From: Sphingomonas guangdongensis
Lineage (GTDB): Bacteria; Pseudomonadota; Alphaproteobacteria; Sphingomonadales; Sphingomonadaceae
Assembly (NCBI RefSeq): GCF_900199185.1
Contig: NZ_OBMI01000002.1
Span: 248,001-312,000 of the forward strand
DNA length: 64,000 nt
Direction: 5' to 3'
Position numbers and translations under genes: made by a program. The notes below the pieces were generated by a model that saw only the letters and a program-made list of their open reading frames with translations, was not told where the DNA came from and did not search any database. Below are positions 35,261 to 44,141 of this stretch, in pieces (the first letter of the stretch is position 1; each line of letters opens with the position of its first letter).

Positions 35261-36745
35261 TCATTCGGCGATCGTCTCCGCCTGGATGGTGGAGCGCTTC
35301 TCGATCTTGTCGGCGAGCTCCGCGTCCCAGCTGTAAGGGTCGGCGCGGAAATTCATGGTGCCGTTCGCGGACGCGAAGGCGGTCCAGTAGAGCAGGTAGA
35401 CGGAGACCTGCTCGGGCAGCTTGACGCGCTGAGTCTTGCCCTCGTCGACCGCCGCCTGGAGCGTCGCCGCGTTCCATTCGGGATCGTCGCGCAGCAGCAG
35501 CTCGGCGAGATCGGCGGGTTTCTCGACGCGCACGCAGCCGTGGCTCGCCAACCGGTCGAAGCTCGCGAACTTGGCCTGCGCGGGCGTGTCGTGGAGGTAC
35601 ACCGCGTACTTGTTGTCGAAGTCGAACTTGAACCGGCCGAGCGCCGACAGCGGCCCGGCCTGCTGCTGCAGCCGCTTGGTGGGCCCGGTGCCGATCACCT
35701 TGAAACCGTTGCGGGCGAGATAGCCCGGACCCTTCGGCCACAGCTCGCGCTGAGCGATGCCGGTCGGCACGTTCCAGGGCGGGTTCACCACCACCGAGTG
35801 GATCGCCGACTGGAGCATCGGCGTCTCGTCGCCCGGCCGCCCGGTCACGCCCTTCATCGACATGATCGGCTGGTCGCCGTCGAACACGGTCAGCACCGCC
35901 GCGGCGATGTTCACCTGAATCCGCTTCTGCGCCAGCTCGGCCGGCAGCCAGCGCCAGCGCTCCATGTTTGCCATGATCTGCTTCACCCGCGCGCCGGCCG
36001 ACACGTTGAGCGCGGCCAGCGTGCCGGTGGAGACGGTCCCGGTCGGGTTGAGGCCGTAGCGACGCTGCGCGCGCTGGACCGCCGCCTTCAGCTCGATATC
36101 GAAACGATCGCCGGTCGCGACCACGGTCTTGTCCTCGACCGCCAGCCGCTTGCGCAGTGCGCGCACCCGCGGGCCGCTTGCCCCGACCGTCAGATCGGGT
36201 CCGGCCGCGACCTGCGACCAGCCGCCCGCCTTCTCGATCGCGCGGTAGTTGGCGAGACCCTTCTGAAGGCCGTCGTAGCCCGCATAGCCGGGTGCCAGCA
36301 TCGCGAACCAGCGGCCGAGCCGGTTGCTCTGCACCGCGGCGGCGAAGTCCGGCACGGGATTGTACGCGGCGGGGCGCAGTCCCCAATCCTCCTTGAAGTC
36401 CTCCTCCGCCAGGCGGCCGCTGTGCACGGCGCGCGCATAGTCGAGCGCGGCACGGACCAGGCCGTCGTTGTCGGTCGGCAGCGGGCGGGCGAGCGCCTCG
36501 TGGCGCAGGCCATGGGCGTAGCCACCCTCCGCCAGCAGCGTCGATAGCTGCTGCATCTGCTCGGGCGACAGCCGCGGCAGCGCGATCGGCTGCGGGGCGG
36601 CGGGGGGCAGCGGCGTGGTCTGCATCGCCGGCGGCGCAAAGCGGACCTCCGGCGGCGGCGTCGGAGCGGGCGCCTGCTGCGCATGGGCGGTGGTGCCGGC
36701 GAGCAGGGCGGCGATGAGGGCGGACGGGAGAACTCGATTACGCAT
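35261..36745 (-). CDS. L,D-transpeptidase (YcbB/LdtD-type)
   Basis: A 494-residue periplasmic enzyme that makes 3-3 peptidoglycan cross-links or attaches proteins. It has a signal peptide (MRNRVLPSALIAALLAGTTAHAQ) and an N-terminal scaffold domain. A peptidoglycan-binding-1 segment lies at about residues 180-245 (GPRVRALRKRLAVED ... RRYGLNPTGTVSTG). The YkuD catalytic domain ends in the SHGCVRV motif with nucleophile Cys404. The YcbB-type enzymes are insensitive to most penicillins, relevant because a beta-lactamase lies elsewhere in the window. Coupled to the small lipoprotein gene downstream. Confidence 0.93.
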   Translation of the reverse strand: MRNRVLPSALIAALLAGTTAHAQQAPAPTPPPEVRFAPPAMQTTPLPPAAPQPIALPRLSPEQMQQLSTLLAEGGYAHGLRHEALARPLPTDNDGLVRAALDYARAVHSGRLAEEDFKEDWGLRPAAYNPVPDFAAAVQSNRLGRWFAMLAPGYAGYDGLQKGLANYRAIEKAGGWSQVAAGPDLTVGASGPRVRALRKRLAVEDKTVVATGDRFDIELKAAVQRAQRRYGLNPTGTVSTGTLAALNVSAGARVKQIMANMERWRWLPAELAQKRIQVNIAAAVLTVFDGDQPIMSMKGVTGRPGDETPMLQSAIHSVVVNPPWNVPTGIAQRELWPKGPGYLARNGFKVIGTGPTKRLQQQAGPLSALGRFKFDFDNKYAVYLHDTPAQAKFASFDRLASHGCVRVEKPADLAELLLRDDPEWNAATLQAAVDEGKTQRVKLPEQVSVYLLYWTAFASANGTMNFRADPYSWDAELADKIEKRSTIQAETIAE

Positions 36746-36883
36746 GAATACCTGATCGCAGCGGGAGGCGGCGGGTTCCGTTTACCCGATGCGGGCGGCG
36801 CGGTTCAAAGGAAAACGGGGTGTACGGGAGCATTTACCACGGGTGATCGGTTGCGGGTGTACGTGAAGGAGCCCCGTGACGCG

Positions 36884-37870
36884 ATGATCCTGCCCCTGCT
36901 GCTCGCCACCGCTCAGGCCGTTCCATCGACCGTGCCGCTCGGTGCCGACCTGGAGCGCTTCGCCTACCCGCGCGAGCTCCGCTGGTTCACGAGCGCGACG
37001 GGATCCAGGATGGCGTACCTCGACTTCCCAGCGCAGGGTCGAGCCAACGGGCGGACGGTTGTGCTGCTCCACGGCAAGAATTTCTGCGCGGCGACCTGGG
37101 AAGAAACGGCGCGCGCACTCGCGGGCGCGGGCTACCGCGTGATCGCACCGGACCAGATCGGCTTCTGCAAGTCGGCGAAGCCTGCCGACTTCCAGTACAG
37201 CTTCGCCGCGCTCGCGATGCTGACGCGCGAGCTGCTGGCGCAGGCGGGGGCGGGGCCGGTGACGCTGGTCGGGCACTCGACCGGCGGCATGCTCGCGGTC
37301 CGGATGGCGCTGCTCTACCCGCGCGAGGTGTCGGACGTGGTGCTGGTCAACCCGCTCGGGCTGAACGACCCGATCGCCGAAGGTGTGCCCTATGCGCCGC
37401 TCGCGACCTTGCGGGCCGAGGAGGCGAAAACCAGCGCCGCGACGATCCGCGCCTACCAGCAGCGGACCTACTATGCGGGCCAGTGGCGGCCGGCGTACGA
37501 GCGCTGGGTGCAGATGTTGGCCGGCCAATACGCCTCACCGCGTGGGCGCACGATGCGCGAGGCGCAGGCGCGCCTCTCCGACATGATCCAGACCCAGCCG
37601 GTCGTGTACGAGTTCGGCCGCGTGACACAGCCGGTGACGCTGCTGATCGGGCAGACCGACACGACGGCGTTCCGCGGCAACACCGCGCCCGCGGGCGTGC
37701 GGGTGGGGACGGTGCCGCAGGCGGCGGAGCAAGCGGTGCGGGCGTTCCTTCGGGGGCGGCTTGTGCGGTTGCCAAGGCTCGGTCACGCGCCGCAGGTAGA
37801 GGATCCTGCGCGGTTCCAGCGGGCGTTGCTGGAGGCGCTGACGACTGTTCCTGCCTCATCCCCGCCGTGA
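36884..37870 (+). CDS. Exported alpha/beta-hydrolase
   Basis: A 328-residue alpha/beta-hydrolase. ATG at 36884 begins a hydrophobic leader (MILPLLLATAQAV), so it is probably exported. Oxyanion-hole motif HGKNF, the nucleophile elbow GHSTGG (Ser132), and the late catalytic residues in LLIGQTDTTAF and LPRLGHAPQ are visible. The fold resembles epoxide/lactone hydrolases and dehalogenase-like enzymes; the substrate is unknown. GTGAAGGAG lies ~12 bases upstream of the start. It is divergent from the L,D-transpeptidase gene. Confidence 0.86.
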   Translation: MILPLLLATAQAVPSTVPLGADLERFAYPRELRWFTSATGSRMAYLDFPAQGRANGRTVVLLHGKNFCAATWEETARALAGAGYRVIAPDQIGFCKSAKPADFQYSFAALAMLTRELLAQAGAGPVTLVGHSTGGMLAVRMALLYPREVSDVVLVNPLGLNDPIAEGVPYAPLATLRAEEAKTSAATIRAYQQRTYYAGQWRPAYERWVQMLAGQYASPRGRTMREAQARLSDMIQTQPVVYEFGRVTQPVTLLIGQTDTTAFRGNTAPAGVRVGTVPQAAEQAVRAFLRGRLVRLPRLGHAPQVEDPARFQRALLEALTTVPASSPP

Positions 37871-37912
37871 GCCGCAGTGCTGCTTCTTCTCCGACAGTCG
37901 GAAGGCAGCGAG

Positions 37913-37933
37913 ACCCCGGATCAAGTCCGGGGT
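37913..37933. repeat. Intergenic palindrome, CCCCGG family
   Basis: ACCCCGGA-TCAAG-TCCGGGGT is a perfect 8-bp inverted repeat. It lies between the convergent alpha/beta-hydrolase and rplA genes, followed by a further stretch of short partial dyads (TGCCAGCGGAGGCAGGCA). The same kind of dyad is common in alphaproteobacterial intergenic DNA. Confidence 0.55.
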
Positions 37934-37988
37934 AACGAGTGTAGAGGAACTCACGTTATGCCAGCGGAGGCAGGCATGACGGACAACG

Positions 37989-38018
37989 AAAAAAGGCCGG
38001 CGGATCGCTCCGCCGGCC
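37989..38018 (-). terminator. Rho-independent terminator of rplKA
   Basis: On the minus strand a perfect 10-bp stem GGCCGGCGGA/TCCGCCGGCC with a 4-nt loop is followed by TTTTTT. It lies 25 bp after the rplA stop and shows that rplKA forms its own unit, ending well before rplJ. Confidence 0.92.
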
Positions 38019-38043
38019 CCTTGTTCTTTGCCTTCGGCGAGGA

Positions 38044-38742
38044 TCAGGCGCCCGCGACCTCCGCGGTGTCGACCTTCACGCCCGGCCCCATCGACGAGGA
38101 GAGCGCGACCTTCTTCAAGTACTTGCCCTTCGCGCCCGACGGCTTGGCCTTGATGACCGCGTCGACCAGTGCGTTGAAGTTCTCGCGCAGGTCCTCCTGG
38201 GCGAAGCTCGCCTTGCCGAGGCCGGCGTGGATGATGCCTGCCTTCTCGACACGGTACTCGATCTGCCCGCCCTTGGCGGCCTTCACGGCCTCCGCGACGT
38301 TCATGGTGACGGTGCCGAGCTTCGGGTTCGGCATCAGGCCCTTGGGACCCAGCACCTTGCCGAGGCGACCGACCACGCCCATCATGTCCGGGGTCGCGAT
38401 GCAGCGGTCGAAATCGATCGTGCCGCCCTGGACGGCCTCCATCAGGTCCTCCGCGCCGACCACGTCGGCACCCGCCTCGCGCGCCTCGTCGGCCTTGGCG
38501 CCCTTGGCGAACACGCCGACGCGCACGGTCTTGCCGGTGCCCTTCGGCAGCGTCACCACGCCACGGACCATCTGGTCGGCGTGACGCGGATCGACGCCCA
38601 GGTTCAGCGCGACCTCGATCGTCTCGTCGAACTTCGACGTGGCATTGGTCTTCACCAGCGCCAGCGCCTCGTCGACGCCGTACAGCTTCTCGCGGTCAAC
38701 CGCGCCGGCCAGCGCCTTCTGCTTCTTCGTGAGCTTCGCCAT
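38044..38742 (-). CDS. rplA: 50S ribosomal protein L1
   Basis: A 232-residue L1 protein forming the L1 stalk that helps release E-site t[23 protein letters not shown] at the start, [19 protein letters not shown] and the signature region [16 protein letters not shown] are diagnostic. AAGGAC precedes the ATG, 4 bp after the rplK stop. In many bacteria L1 also represses its own operon by binding the leader. Confidence 0.99.
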   Translation of the reverse strand: MAKLTKKQKALAGAVDREKLYGVDEALALVKTNATSKFDETIEVALNLGVDPRHADQMVRGVVTLPKGTGKTVRVGVFAKGAKADEAREAGADVVGAEDLMEAVQGGTIDFDRCIATPDMMGVVGRLGKVLGPKGLMPNPKLGTVTMNVAEAVKAAKGGQIEYRVEKAGIIHAGLGKASFAQEDLRENFNALVDAVIKAKPSGAKGKYLKKVALSSSMGPGVKVDTAEVAGA

Positions 38743-38746
38743 GTCC

Positions 38747-39178
38747 TTAGCCCTCCACGACCTGGAGGCCCATCGCGCGTGCGGAGCCCTCGATGATCTT
38801 CGTTGCGGCGTCGATGTCGTTCGCGTTGAGGTCCTTCATCTTGGCCTCCGCGATCTGCGACAGCTGCGAACGCTTGATGGTGCCCGCGCTGGTCTTGCCC
38901 GGCTCCTTCGAACCCGACTTCAGGTTCAGCGCCTTCTTGATGAGGAAGGTCGCCGGCGGCGTCTTCGTCTCGAACGAGAAGGAGCGGTCGGCGTAGACGG
39001 TGATCACGGTGGGCAGGGGCGAGCCCTTCTCCATGTCCGCGGTCTGCGCGTTGAACGCTTTGCAGAACTCCATGATGTTGACGCCGCGCTGACCCAGTGC
39101 CGGGCCGATCGGGGGCGACGGGTTGGCGGCGCCGGCGGGCACCTGCAGCTTGATATAGCCGGTAATCTTCTTTGCCAT
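38747..39178 (-). CDS. rplK: 50S ribosomal protein L11
   Basis: A 143-residue L11 protein at the GTPase-associated centre. The N-terminus [20 protein letters not shown], then [20 protein letters not shown], is diagnostic. The gene starts the minus-strand pair rplK-rplA. Its usual upstream partners secE-nusG are not here: the next gene upstream is on the opposite strand. The promoter must lie within the 217 bp 39179-39395; only a weak candidate was seen there. Confidence 0.99.
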   Translation of the reverse strand: MAKKITGYIKLQVPAGAANPSPPIGPALGQRGVNIMEFCKAFNAQTADMEKGSPLPTVITVYADRSFSFETKTPPATFLIKKALNLKSGSKEPGKTSAGTIKRSQLSQIAEAKMKDLNANDIDAATKIIEGSARAMGLQVVEG

Positions 39179-39395
39179 GTCACTCTCTAGGTCGGGGTGG
39201 GCGCAAGCGGCTCACCCGGTTTCAAGTTTAGCGGTCCAGCCGGGCACGTTGCCGTGCCCTCCCGCAAGCATTCCATCGCTGTGACGAGTGGAAGCGGGGC
39301 GCTTAGTCGAACCCGCGCCGAAACGCAATGTACGAGTTGAGCGCGGGGCCGGGACGGGCGGTCGGACGTTTGGCGCTGTTCAACAATGAGGTGGA

Positions 39396-40277
39396 GTGTG
39401 GGCGTTGCGGTTTCTAGTCGTGGAGAGCGAAACGAAGGAGGACCGCGAGGCCAGGCGCGAGAGTGCGGGCAAGAGTGCGGGGGAGAGCTACGCGGCCACG
39501 CTGGAGCAGCTGTGCCCCGGTGCGCTGACGGAGCGGGTGACCCCGTCGGACGCTCACGCGACCCCGATGTCCGCCGGCGATATCGGCGGATTCGATGCCG
39601 TGTTCGTCTCGGGATCGCCGCTCCACGTCTACGATCGCTGTCCCGAAGTCGACCGGCAGCTCGACTTCATGCGCGCGGTGTTCGCCAGCGGAACGCCGTC
39701 GTTCGGCTCGTGCGCGGGGCTGCAGCTGGCGGTCGCGGCGGCGGGCGGCAGCGTGCGCAAGATGCCGCGGATGGAGGCGGCGATCGCGCGGCGGATCACC
39801 GCAACGGACGCGGGGCGGGATCACCCGCTGCTCGCTGGCCGGCCGGCGGCGTGGGACGCGCCCGCGATCCACGGTGATGAGGTCGAGTCACTGCCGAGCG
39901 GCAGCCGCTGCCTCGCCACCAACGGCGTAACCGCGATCCAGGCCGCCGAGATCCGCTTCGGCCGGGGCGTGTTCTGGGGCGTCCAGTACCATCCGGAACT
40001 CGCGCCGGGCGAGATCGCGGCCGCGCTCCGGCGGCAGGCCGCGGACCTGGTCGACGCTGGCCTGGGCGAAGGCGAGGCCGAGATCGAGGAACGAGCGGGG
40101 CTGCTCGACCGCCTGCACCGCAATCCCGACAGCCGCAGCGCCCGCTGGCTGCTCGGGGTCGATGACGAGTTCGCGGTTGAAGCACGGCGACGGCGCGAGC
40201 TGATCAACTTCCTTGGCGCGGTGCCCGATCTGCGGACCTACCGCGAGCGCCAGGTGAAGACCGAACTCGCCGCGTAG
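39396..40277 (+). CDS. Class I glutamine-amidotransferase-like protein
   Basis: A 293-residue protein with a GATase1 domain: the nucleophile elbow PSFGSCAGLQ (Cys106) and the QYHPE motif (His199, Glu201) form the complete triad. The family resembles GMP-synthase-type GATases or gamma-glutamyl hydrolases that act on amino-acid or amine conjugates. No synthetase partner is adjacent. Start GTG 39396; a TTG at 39405 is possible. The last 40 bases overlap the end of the convergent glycosyltransferase gene. Confidence 0.85.
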   Translation: MWALRFLVVESETKEDREARRESAGKSAGESYAATLEQLCPGALTERVTPSDAHATPMSAGDIGGFDAVFVSGSPLHVYDRCPEVDRQLDFMRAVFASGTPSFGSCAGLQLAVAAAGGSVRKMPRMEAAIARRITATDAGRDHPLLAGRPAAWDAPAIHGDEVESLPSGSRCLATNGVTAIQAAEIRFGRGVFWGVQYHPELAPGEIAAALRRQAADLVDAGLGEGEAEIEERAGLLDRLHRNPDSRSARWLLGVDDEFAVEARRRRELINFLGAVPDLRTYRERQVKTELAA

Positions 40278-41350
40278 TTCCACACCGCGCCGACCAGGAT
40301 GCCGGCCAGCCCGGCCGAGAACCAGCCATAGGCGTAATCGGCAAACAGATATTCGGCGATGCCGACGTTGGCGACCGCGCCGAAGGCGCAGACGAGCATG
40401 AAGGTGACCAGCCCGCGCAGCACCGGCCACGTGCCGCGCAGCCGCCGGTCGCGATAGGTCAGCTGATTGTTGACGAAGAAGTTGAAGACCATCGCCACTC
40501 CGGTCGCGACCGACTGCGCGACGAGGAAGCGGGTGCCGAGCGCGTTCAGCGACGCCAGCACACCCATGTGGACGAAGACGCCGACGCCGCCGATGAACAT
40601 GAACGACACGAAGCGCGCGGGCACGATGTGGCCGATCAGCTTGTCGATCAGCAGCAGCAGGTACTCCCACACGATCAGCGTATCGAGCTTGCTCTCACCC
40701 GCCTCCCGGTTGCGGAAGCTGTAGGGCAGCTCGCGGATACGCAGGCGGGTGGGGGAAGACGCGAGCAGGTCCAGTAGGATCTTGTAACCCTGGCCCGACA
40801 GGTCGCGGACCGCGCCGTCGAGCGCAGGCCGGGTGATCGCGAAGAAGCCGCTCATCGGATCGGACAGGTCGGCGGCGGTGATCAGCCGCGCGAGGCGCGT
40901 CGCGAGCCCGCTCACCCGCTGGCGTCGCGCGTCCCACGTACCCACGCCGCCACCTGCCATGTAGCGCGAGCCGACCGCCACGTCCGCCTCGCCCGCGCGC
41001 AGCAGCGCGACCATGTCGGGCAGCAGTCGCTCGTCATGCTGGAGATCGGCGTCGATCACAGCGACGATCGGCGCGGTGGTGCTCAGCATCCCCTCGATCA
41101 CCGCGGTTGACAGCCCGCGCCGTCCGATCCGGTGGAGCAGGCGGAAGCGTGGATCGGCGCGAGCGATTGCGGCGACCGCGTCGCGGGTGCCGTCGGTCGA
41201 GTCGTCGTCGACGAACACGACCTCATAGGCGAGCTCGCCGAGCGCCGATCGCAGCGCATCGGCGAGGCGCGCGACGTTCCCGACCTCGTTGAAGGTCGGG
41301 ACGACGATCGCGACCTCCGCGGGCGCTCGAGGGGTGGCAGCGTCGGACAT
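40238..41350 (-). CDS. GT2 glycosyltransferase fused to GtrA-like membrane domain
   Basis: A 370-residue fusion protein. The N-terminal ~230 residues are a dolichol-phosphate-mannose-synthase-like GT2 enzyme: VVPTFNEVGNV, VDDDSTDGT and the metal-binding DADLQHD. The C-terminal ~130 residues carry four hydrophobic segments of the GtrA type (VSFMFIGGVGVFVHMG and VFNFFVNNQLTYR). Such proteins make polyprenyl-phosphate sugars and move them across the inner membrane for glycan or lipid modification. No partner glycosyltransferase is adjacent. Its 3' end overlaps the amidotransferase-like gene by 40 bp in the opposite orientation. Confidence 0.92.
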   Translation of the reverse strand: MSDAATPRAPAEVAIVVPTFNEVGNVARLADALRSALGELAYEVVFVDDDSTDGTRDAVAAIARADPRFRLLHRIGRRGLSTAVIEGMLSTTAPIVAVIDADLQHDERLLPDMVALLRAGEADVAVGSRYMAGGGVGTWDARRQRVSGLATRLARLITAADLSDPMSGFFAITRPALDGAVRDLSGQGYKILLDLLASSPTRLRIRELPYSFRNREAGESKLDTLIVWEYLLLLIDKLIGHIVPARFVSFMFIGGVGVFVHMGVLASLNALGTRFLVAQSVATGVAMVFNFFVNNQLTYRDRRLRGTWPVLRGLVTFMLVCAFGAVANVGIAEYLFADYAYGWFSAGLAGILVGAVWNYAASSVFTWRSR

Positions 41351-41404
41351 AGGCCTCAGCCGGCGTGCCCGGTGCTGCCGGAGGCATGCACCGGGCGCTT
41401 CCGC

Positions 41405-42976
41405 TCAGCGGGTGCCGGGAACCGGCGGATCGACGGCGACCGAACCGCTCTCATGGCTGTCGACGATCCCGCGGCCGAGATGGCTGACGTGGCGACCGTA
41501 GGCGAAATAGGCGATGAAGCCGAGCGTCGCCCAGACGACGAAGACCAGGATCGCCTGCCACGGGAGATTGAGGAACAGGAAGATGCACCCGGCGATGGTC
41601 GCCGGGCCCACCAGCCACAGGAGCGGGGTGCGGAACGACCGGGGCGTGTTCGGCTGCGTGCGGCGCAGGATCATCACGCAGATCGCAACCATCATAAAGG
41701 CGAACAGCGTGCCCGCATTCGCCCAATCCGCAAGCTGTCCAACCGGGAAGAAGGCAGCGCCGATTGCAACCGCGACACCTGTCATGGCGGTGACGACATA
41801 AGGCGTCTTCCATTTCGGATGTACGCGGGACAGCACTTCTGGAAGCAGGCCGTCGCGGCTCATGACGAAGAAGATGCGGGTCTGGCCGAACATGAGCACC
41901 AGGATGACCGACGGTAGCGCAATGAAGGCGGCGACGCCGAGCATGTTCCCGATCGCGCTGAACCCGATGGTGCGCAGGACGTGAGCCAGCGCCTCCTTGG
42001 AACAGACCAGCGCCTCCGCATATTGCGGCAGTGCGCACTGACGGGCGAGCTCTTCTGATCCAGTGGGGAAGGGTACGCCGTTCGGGCCCATGATCGGCTC
42101 GCCGCCAATCGTGCCGATCGCGCCGGCAGCGACCACGATGTAGAACACGGTGCAGAACAGCAGCGATCCGATCAGGCCGATCGGCACGTTCCGCTGCGGG
42201 TTCTTGGTTTCCTCCGCCGCCGTCGAAACCGCGTCGAAGCCGACATAGGCGAAGAAGATGGTGGCAGCGGCGCCGACCGCTCCGACGCCGGTTCCCAAGC
42301 CGCCGAAGATGCCTGCCGGCAGGAAGGGGTTGAAGTTGGCGGTCGAGAACTGCTCGCTTGGCAGCGTCAGCACGATGAAGGCGGTGAGCGCGGTCACCTT
42401 GATCGCGACGAGGATGGCGTTGAGCTTGGCGCTCTCCGACGTGCCGATGATCAGCAGCGTTGTGATGAGACCGGCGATGAAGACAGCCGGCAGGTTGATT
42501 AGCCCGCCCGGCGAGCCGCCGAGTGCCAGCGGACCTGCGGAAAGCCAGGTTGGCAGCGAGACTCCGAAGAATTCTCGAAGAAAGGTGCCTTGGAAGTAAT
42601 CCGACCAGGTCACGCACACGGCCGACGCCGCCACGGCATACTCGAGCACAAGCGCCCACCCGACGGTCCATGCCAGGAACTCACCGAGTGCGGCATAGCT
42701 GTAGGTATAGGCTGACCCGGCCACAGGTATCATCGCGGCTACTTCGGCGTAGCAGAGCGCTGCCACGATGCAGATCGCGCCGGCGATCGCGAAGGCGAGC
42801 ATCAGGCCGGGCCCGGCCTTCTGCGCGCCGGCGGCGGTCAGGGCGAAGATGCCGGTGCCGATGACGCAGCCGATGCCGAACAGGGTCAGCTGGAACCAGC
42901 CAAGCGTGCGGTGGAGCGACTTCTTCTCCGCCGTCGCAAGAATGGCCTCCAGCGGCTTCACGCGCCCGAAAATCAT
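41405..42976 (-). CDS. APC-superfamily amino-acid permease
   Basis: A 523-residue transporter with about twelve membrane spans and the TM1 motif FGIGCVIGTGIFAL. An extracellular loop of ~80 residues lies near residues 270-330. The layout is most like cationic amino-acid transporters or the YfnA group, which import amino acids with protons. Substrate not determined. The start at 42976 has CCGGGGGGAACTG upstream. It is downstream of the HIT gene on the same strand but 93 bp away. Confidence 0.9.
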   Translation of the reverse strand: MIFGRVKPLEAILATAEKKSLHRTLGWFQLTLFGIGCVIGTGIFALTAAGAQKAGPGLMLAFAIAGAICIVAALCYAEVAAMIPVAGSAYTYSYAALGEFLAWTVGWALVLEYAVAASAVCVTWSDYFQGTFLREFFGVSLPTWLSAGPLALGGSPGGLINLPAVFIAGLITTLLIIGTSESAKLNAILVAIKVTALTAFIVLTLPSEQFSTANFNPFLPAGIFGGLGTGVGAVGAAATIFFAYVGFDAVSTAAEETKNPQRNVPIGLIGSLLFCTVFYIVVAAGAIGTIGGEPIMGPNGVPFPTGSEELARQCALPQYAEALVCSKEALAHVLRTIGFSAIGNMLGVAAFIALPSVILVLMFGQTRIFFVMSRDGLLPEVLSRVHPKWKTPYVVTAMTGVAVAIGAAFFPVGQLADWANAGTLFAFMMVAICVMILRRTQPNTPRSFRTPLLWLVGPATIAGCIFLFLNLPWQAILVFVVWATLGFIAYFAYGRHVSHLGRGIVDSHESGSVAVDPPVPGTR

Positions 42977-43069
42977 GCAGTTCCCCCCGGGGAGGGCGGC
43001 CTCGTGTCCGGGCCGCCGCTAATGGTTCAAGCGACCGAGCCTAGCCCCAAATCGCCCGAGGGCAATCCC

Positions 43070-43447
43070 TTAACTCGCCAGCATGGCCCCGAGCGGACGG
43101 CCGGCAAGGATGTGGACGTGCAGGTGTGGCACGATCTGCCCACTCTCCCGCCCGATGTTGGCGAGCAGGCGATAGCCGTCGGCGACCAGGCCGTGGTCGC
43201 GGGCGACGGTGCCGACCGCACGGACGAAGCCGGCGATCTCCGCGTCGCTCGCCCGCGCGCTGAAGTCGTCCCAGGAGACATAGGCTCCGCGCGGGATCAC
43301 CAGGATGTGGTGCGGTGCCTGCGGCGCGATATCGTGGAAGGCGACGGCGTAATCGTCCTCATGGACGCGCTTCGACGGGATCTCGTCGCGCAGGATGCGC
43401 GCGAAGATGTTGTCGGGATCGTAGGGGAGGGTGGCGTCGATGCCCAT
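43070..43447 (-). CDS. HIT-family nucleotide-binding hydrolase
   Basis: A 125-residue histidine-triad protein. The active site motif is HLHVHI at residues 108-113, with Ile-Pro-Arg (VIPRGAYVSWDD) in the nucleotide pocket. The family hydrolyses purine nucleoside phosphoramidates or Ap4A. It follows hisE on the same strand after an interspersed palindrome. The association of a HIT gene with hisE is often seen in alphaproteobacteria; a metabolic link to the operon is possible but unproven. Confidence 0.93.
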   Translation of the reverse strand: MGIDATLPYDPDNIFARILRDEIPSKRVHEDDYAVAFHDIAPQAPHHILVIPRGAYVSWDDFSARASDAEIAGFVRAVGTVARDHGLVADGYRLLANIGRESGQIVPHLHVHILAGRPLGAMLAS

Positions 43448-43471
43448 GTTTCAAGCCTCATTCGAAGAATA

Positions 43472-43573
43472 CCGTTCGTGCTGAGTAGGGGCTGAGCGAA
43501 GTCGAAGACCCGTATCGAAGCATCCTTCGATCCGCCATTTCGACTTCGCTCGATGGCTACTCAGTACGAACGG
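43472..43573. repeat. 102-bp palindromic repeat (REP-like), copy 2, between hisE and the HIT gene
   Basis: Begins CCGTTCGTGCTGAGTAGGGG and ends GGCTACTCAGTACGAACGG. It shares the outer arms and inner GTATCGAAG/CCTTCGAT motifs with the element at 17671-17784. It forms an imperfect stem-loop in the transcript between hisE and the HIT gene. No target-site duplication was verified. Confidence 0.85.
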
Positions 43574-43576
43574 CAA

Positions 43577-43891
43577 TCAAGAGGTACGTGCCGCCTTTTC
43601 CGCCAGCCCCGACACGCCTTCCCGCCGGGTCAGCTCCGCGCGCACGTCGTTCAGCGACAACCCGGCGTGGTGGAGCAGGACGGTGAGATGGAACAGCAGG
43701 TCCGCCGCCTCGCTCACCATCGCACCGCGATCGTCGGCCACGGCGGCGATCACCGTTTCCACCGCTTCCTCGCCGACCTTCTGCGCGATCTTGGCGCGCC
43801 CCTTGGCGGCGAGGCTTGCGACATAGGAGCTGCCGGGATCGGCGCGGAGCCGCTTGGCGATCGTCTGTTCCAGAGTTGCAAAGGCGTCCAT
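43577..43891 (-). CDS. hisE: Phosphoribosyl-ATP pyrophosphohydrolase
   Basis: A 104-residue MazG-like all-alpha NTP pyrophosphatase that catalyses the second step of histidine synthesis. Family motifs: KIAQKVGEEAVETVIAA carries the EExxE-type metal ligands, and SEAADLLFHLTVLLHHAGLS the second helix. The start at 43891 matches the family; a 12-residue upstream extension was rejected. It is a stand-alone HisE, not fused to HisI. Confidence 0.96.
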   Translation of the reverse strand: MDAFATLEQTIAKRLRADPGSSYVASLAAKGRAKIAQKVGEEAVETVIAAVADDRGAMVSEAADLLFHLTVLLHHAGLSLNDVRAELTRREGVSGLAEKAARTS

Positions 43892-43923
43892 GCCGCGCGC
43901 TTGAAGGCGCGGGCGGGCGCGAG

Positions 43924-44106
43924 TCAATCTTTGCGGCGAAACCGCGCGCGCATCGAGCGGCGCGCGAGCCAGACGCCCGCGCAGGCGGCCGCGAACAGCG
44001 CGACGTCGCTCGGCTCGAACCCATCATGGATGACGACGCCGGAGTGCGGCGCGGCCGCGAGCAGCGGGTTGGCGAGAACCAGCAGGGGCAGGATACGCAG
44101 CAGCAC
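43924..44106 (-). CDS. Small two-span membrane protein inside the his operon
   Basis: A 60-residue open frame: an N-terminal hydrophobic segment (MLLRILPLLVLANPLLAAAP), a loop HSGVVIHDGFEPSD, a second hydrophobic segment (VALFAAACAGVWLARRS) and a basic tail (MRARFRRKD). The loop-hydrophobic-basic ending resembles a short PEP-CTERM-type or sorting-like tail but is too short to assign. It lies between hisF and hisE, same strand, 32 bp from hisE. Confidence 0.5.
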   Translation of the reverse strand: MLLRILPLLVLANPLLAAAPHSGVVIHDGFEPSDVALFAAACAGVWLARRSMRARFRRKD

Positions 44107-44141
44107 GTCCGGCCGTTACCGCTGCGCAGGTTAAGACGACC

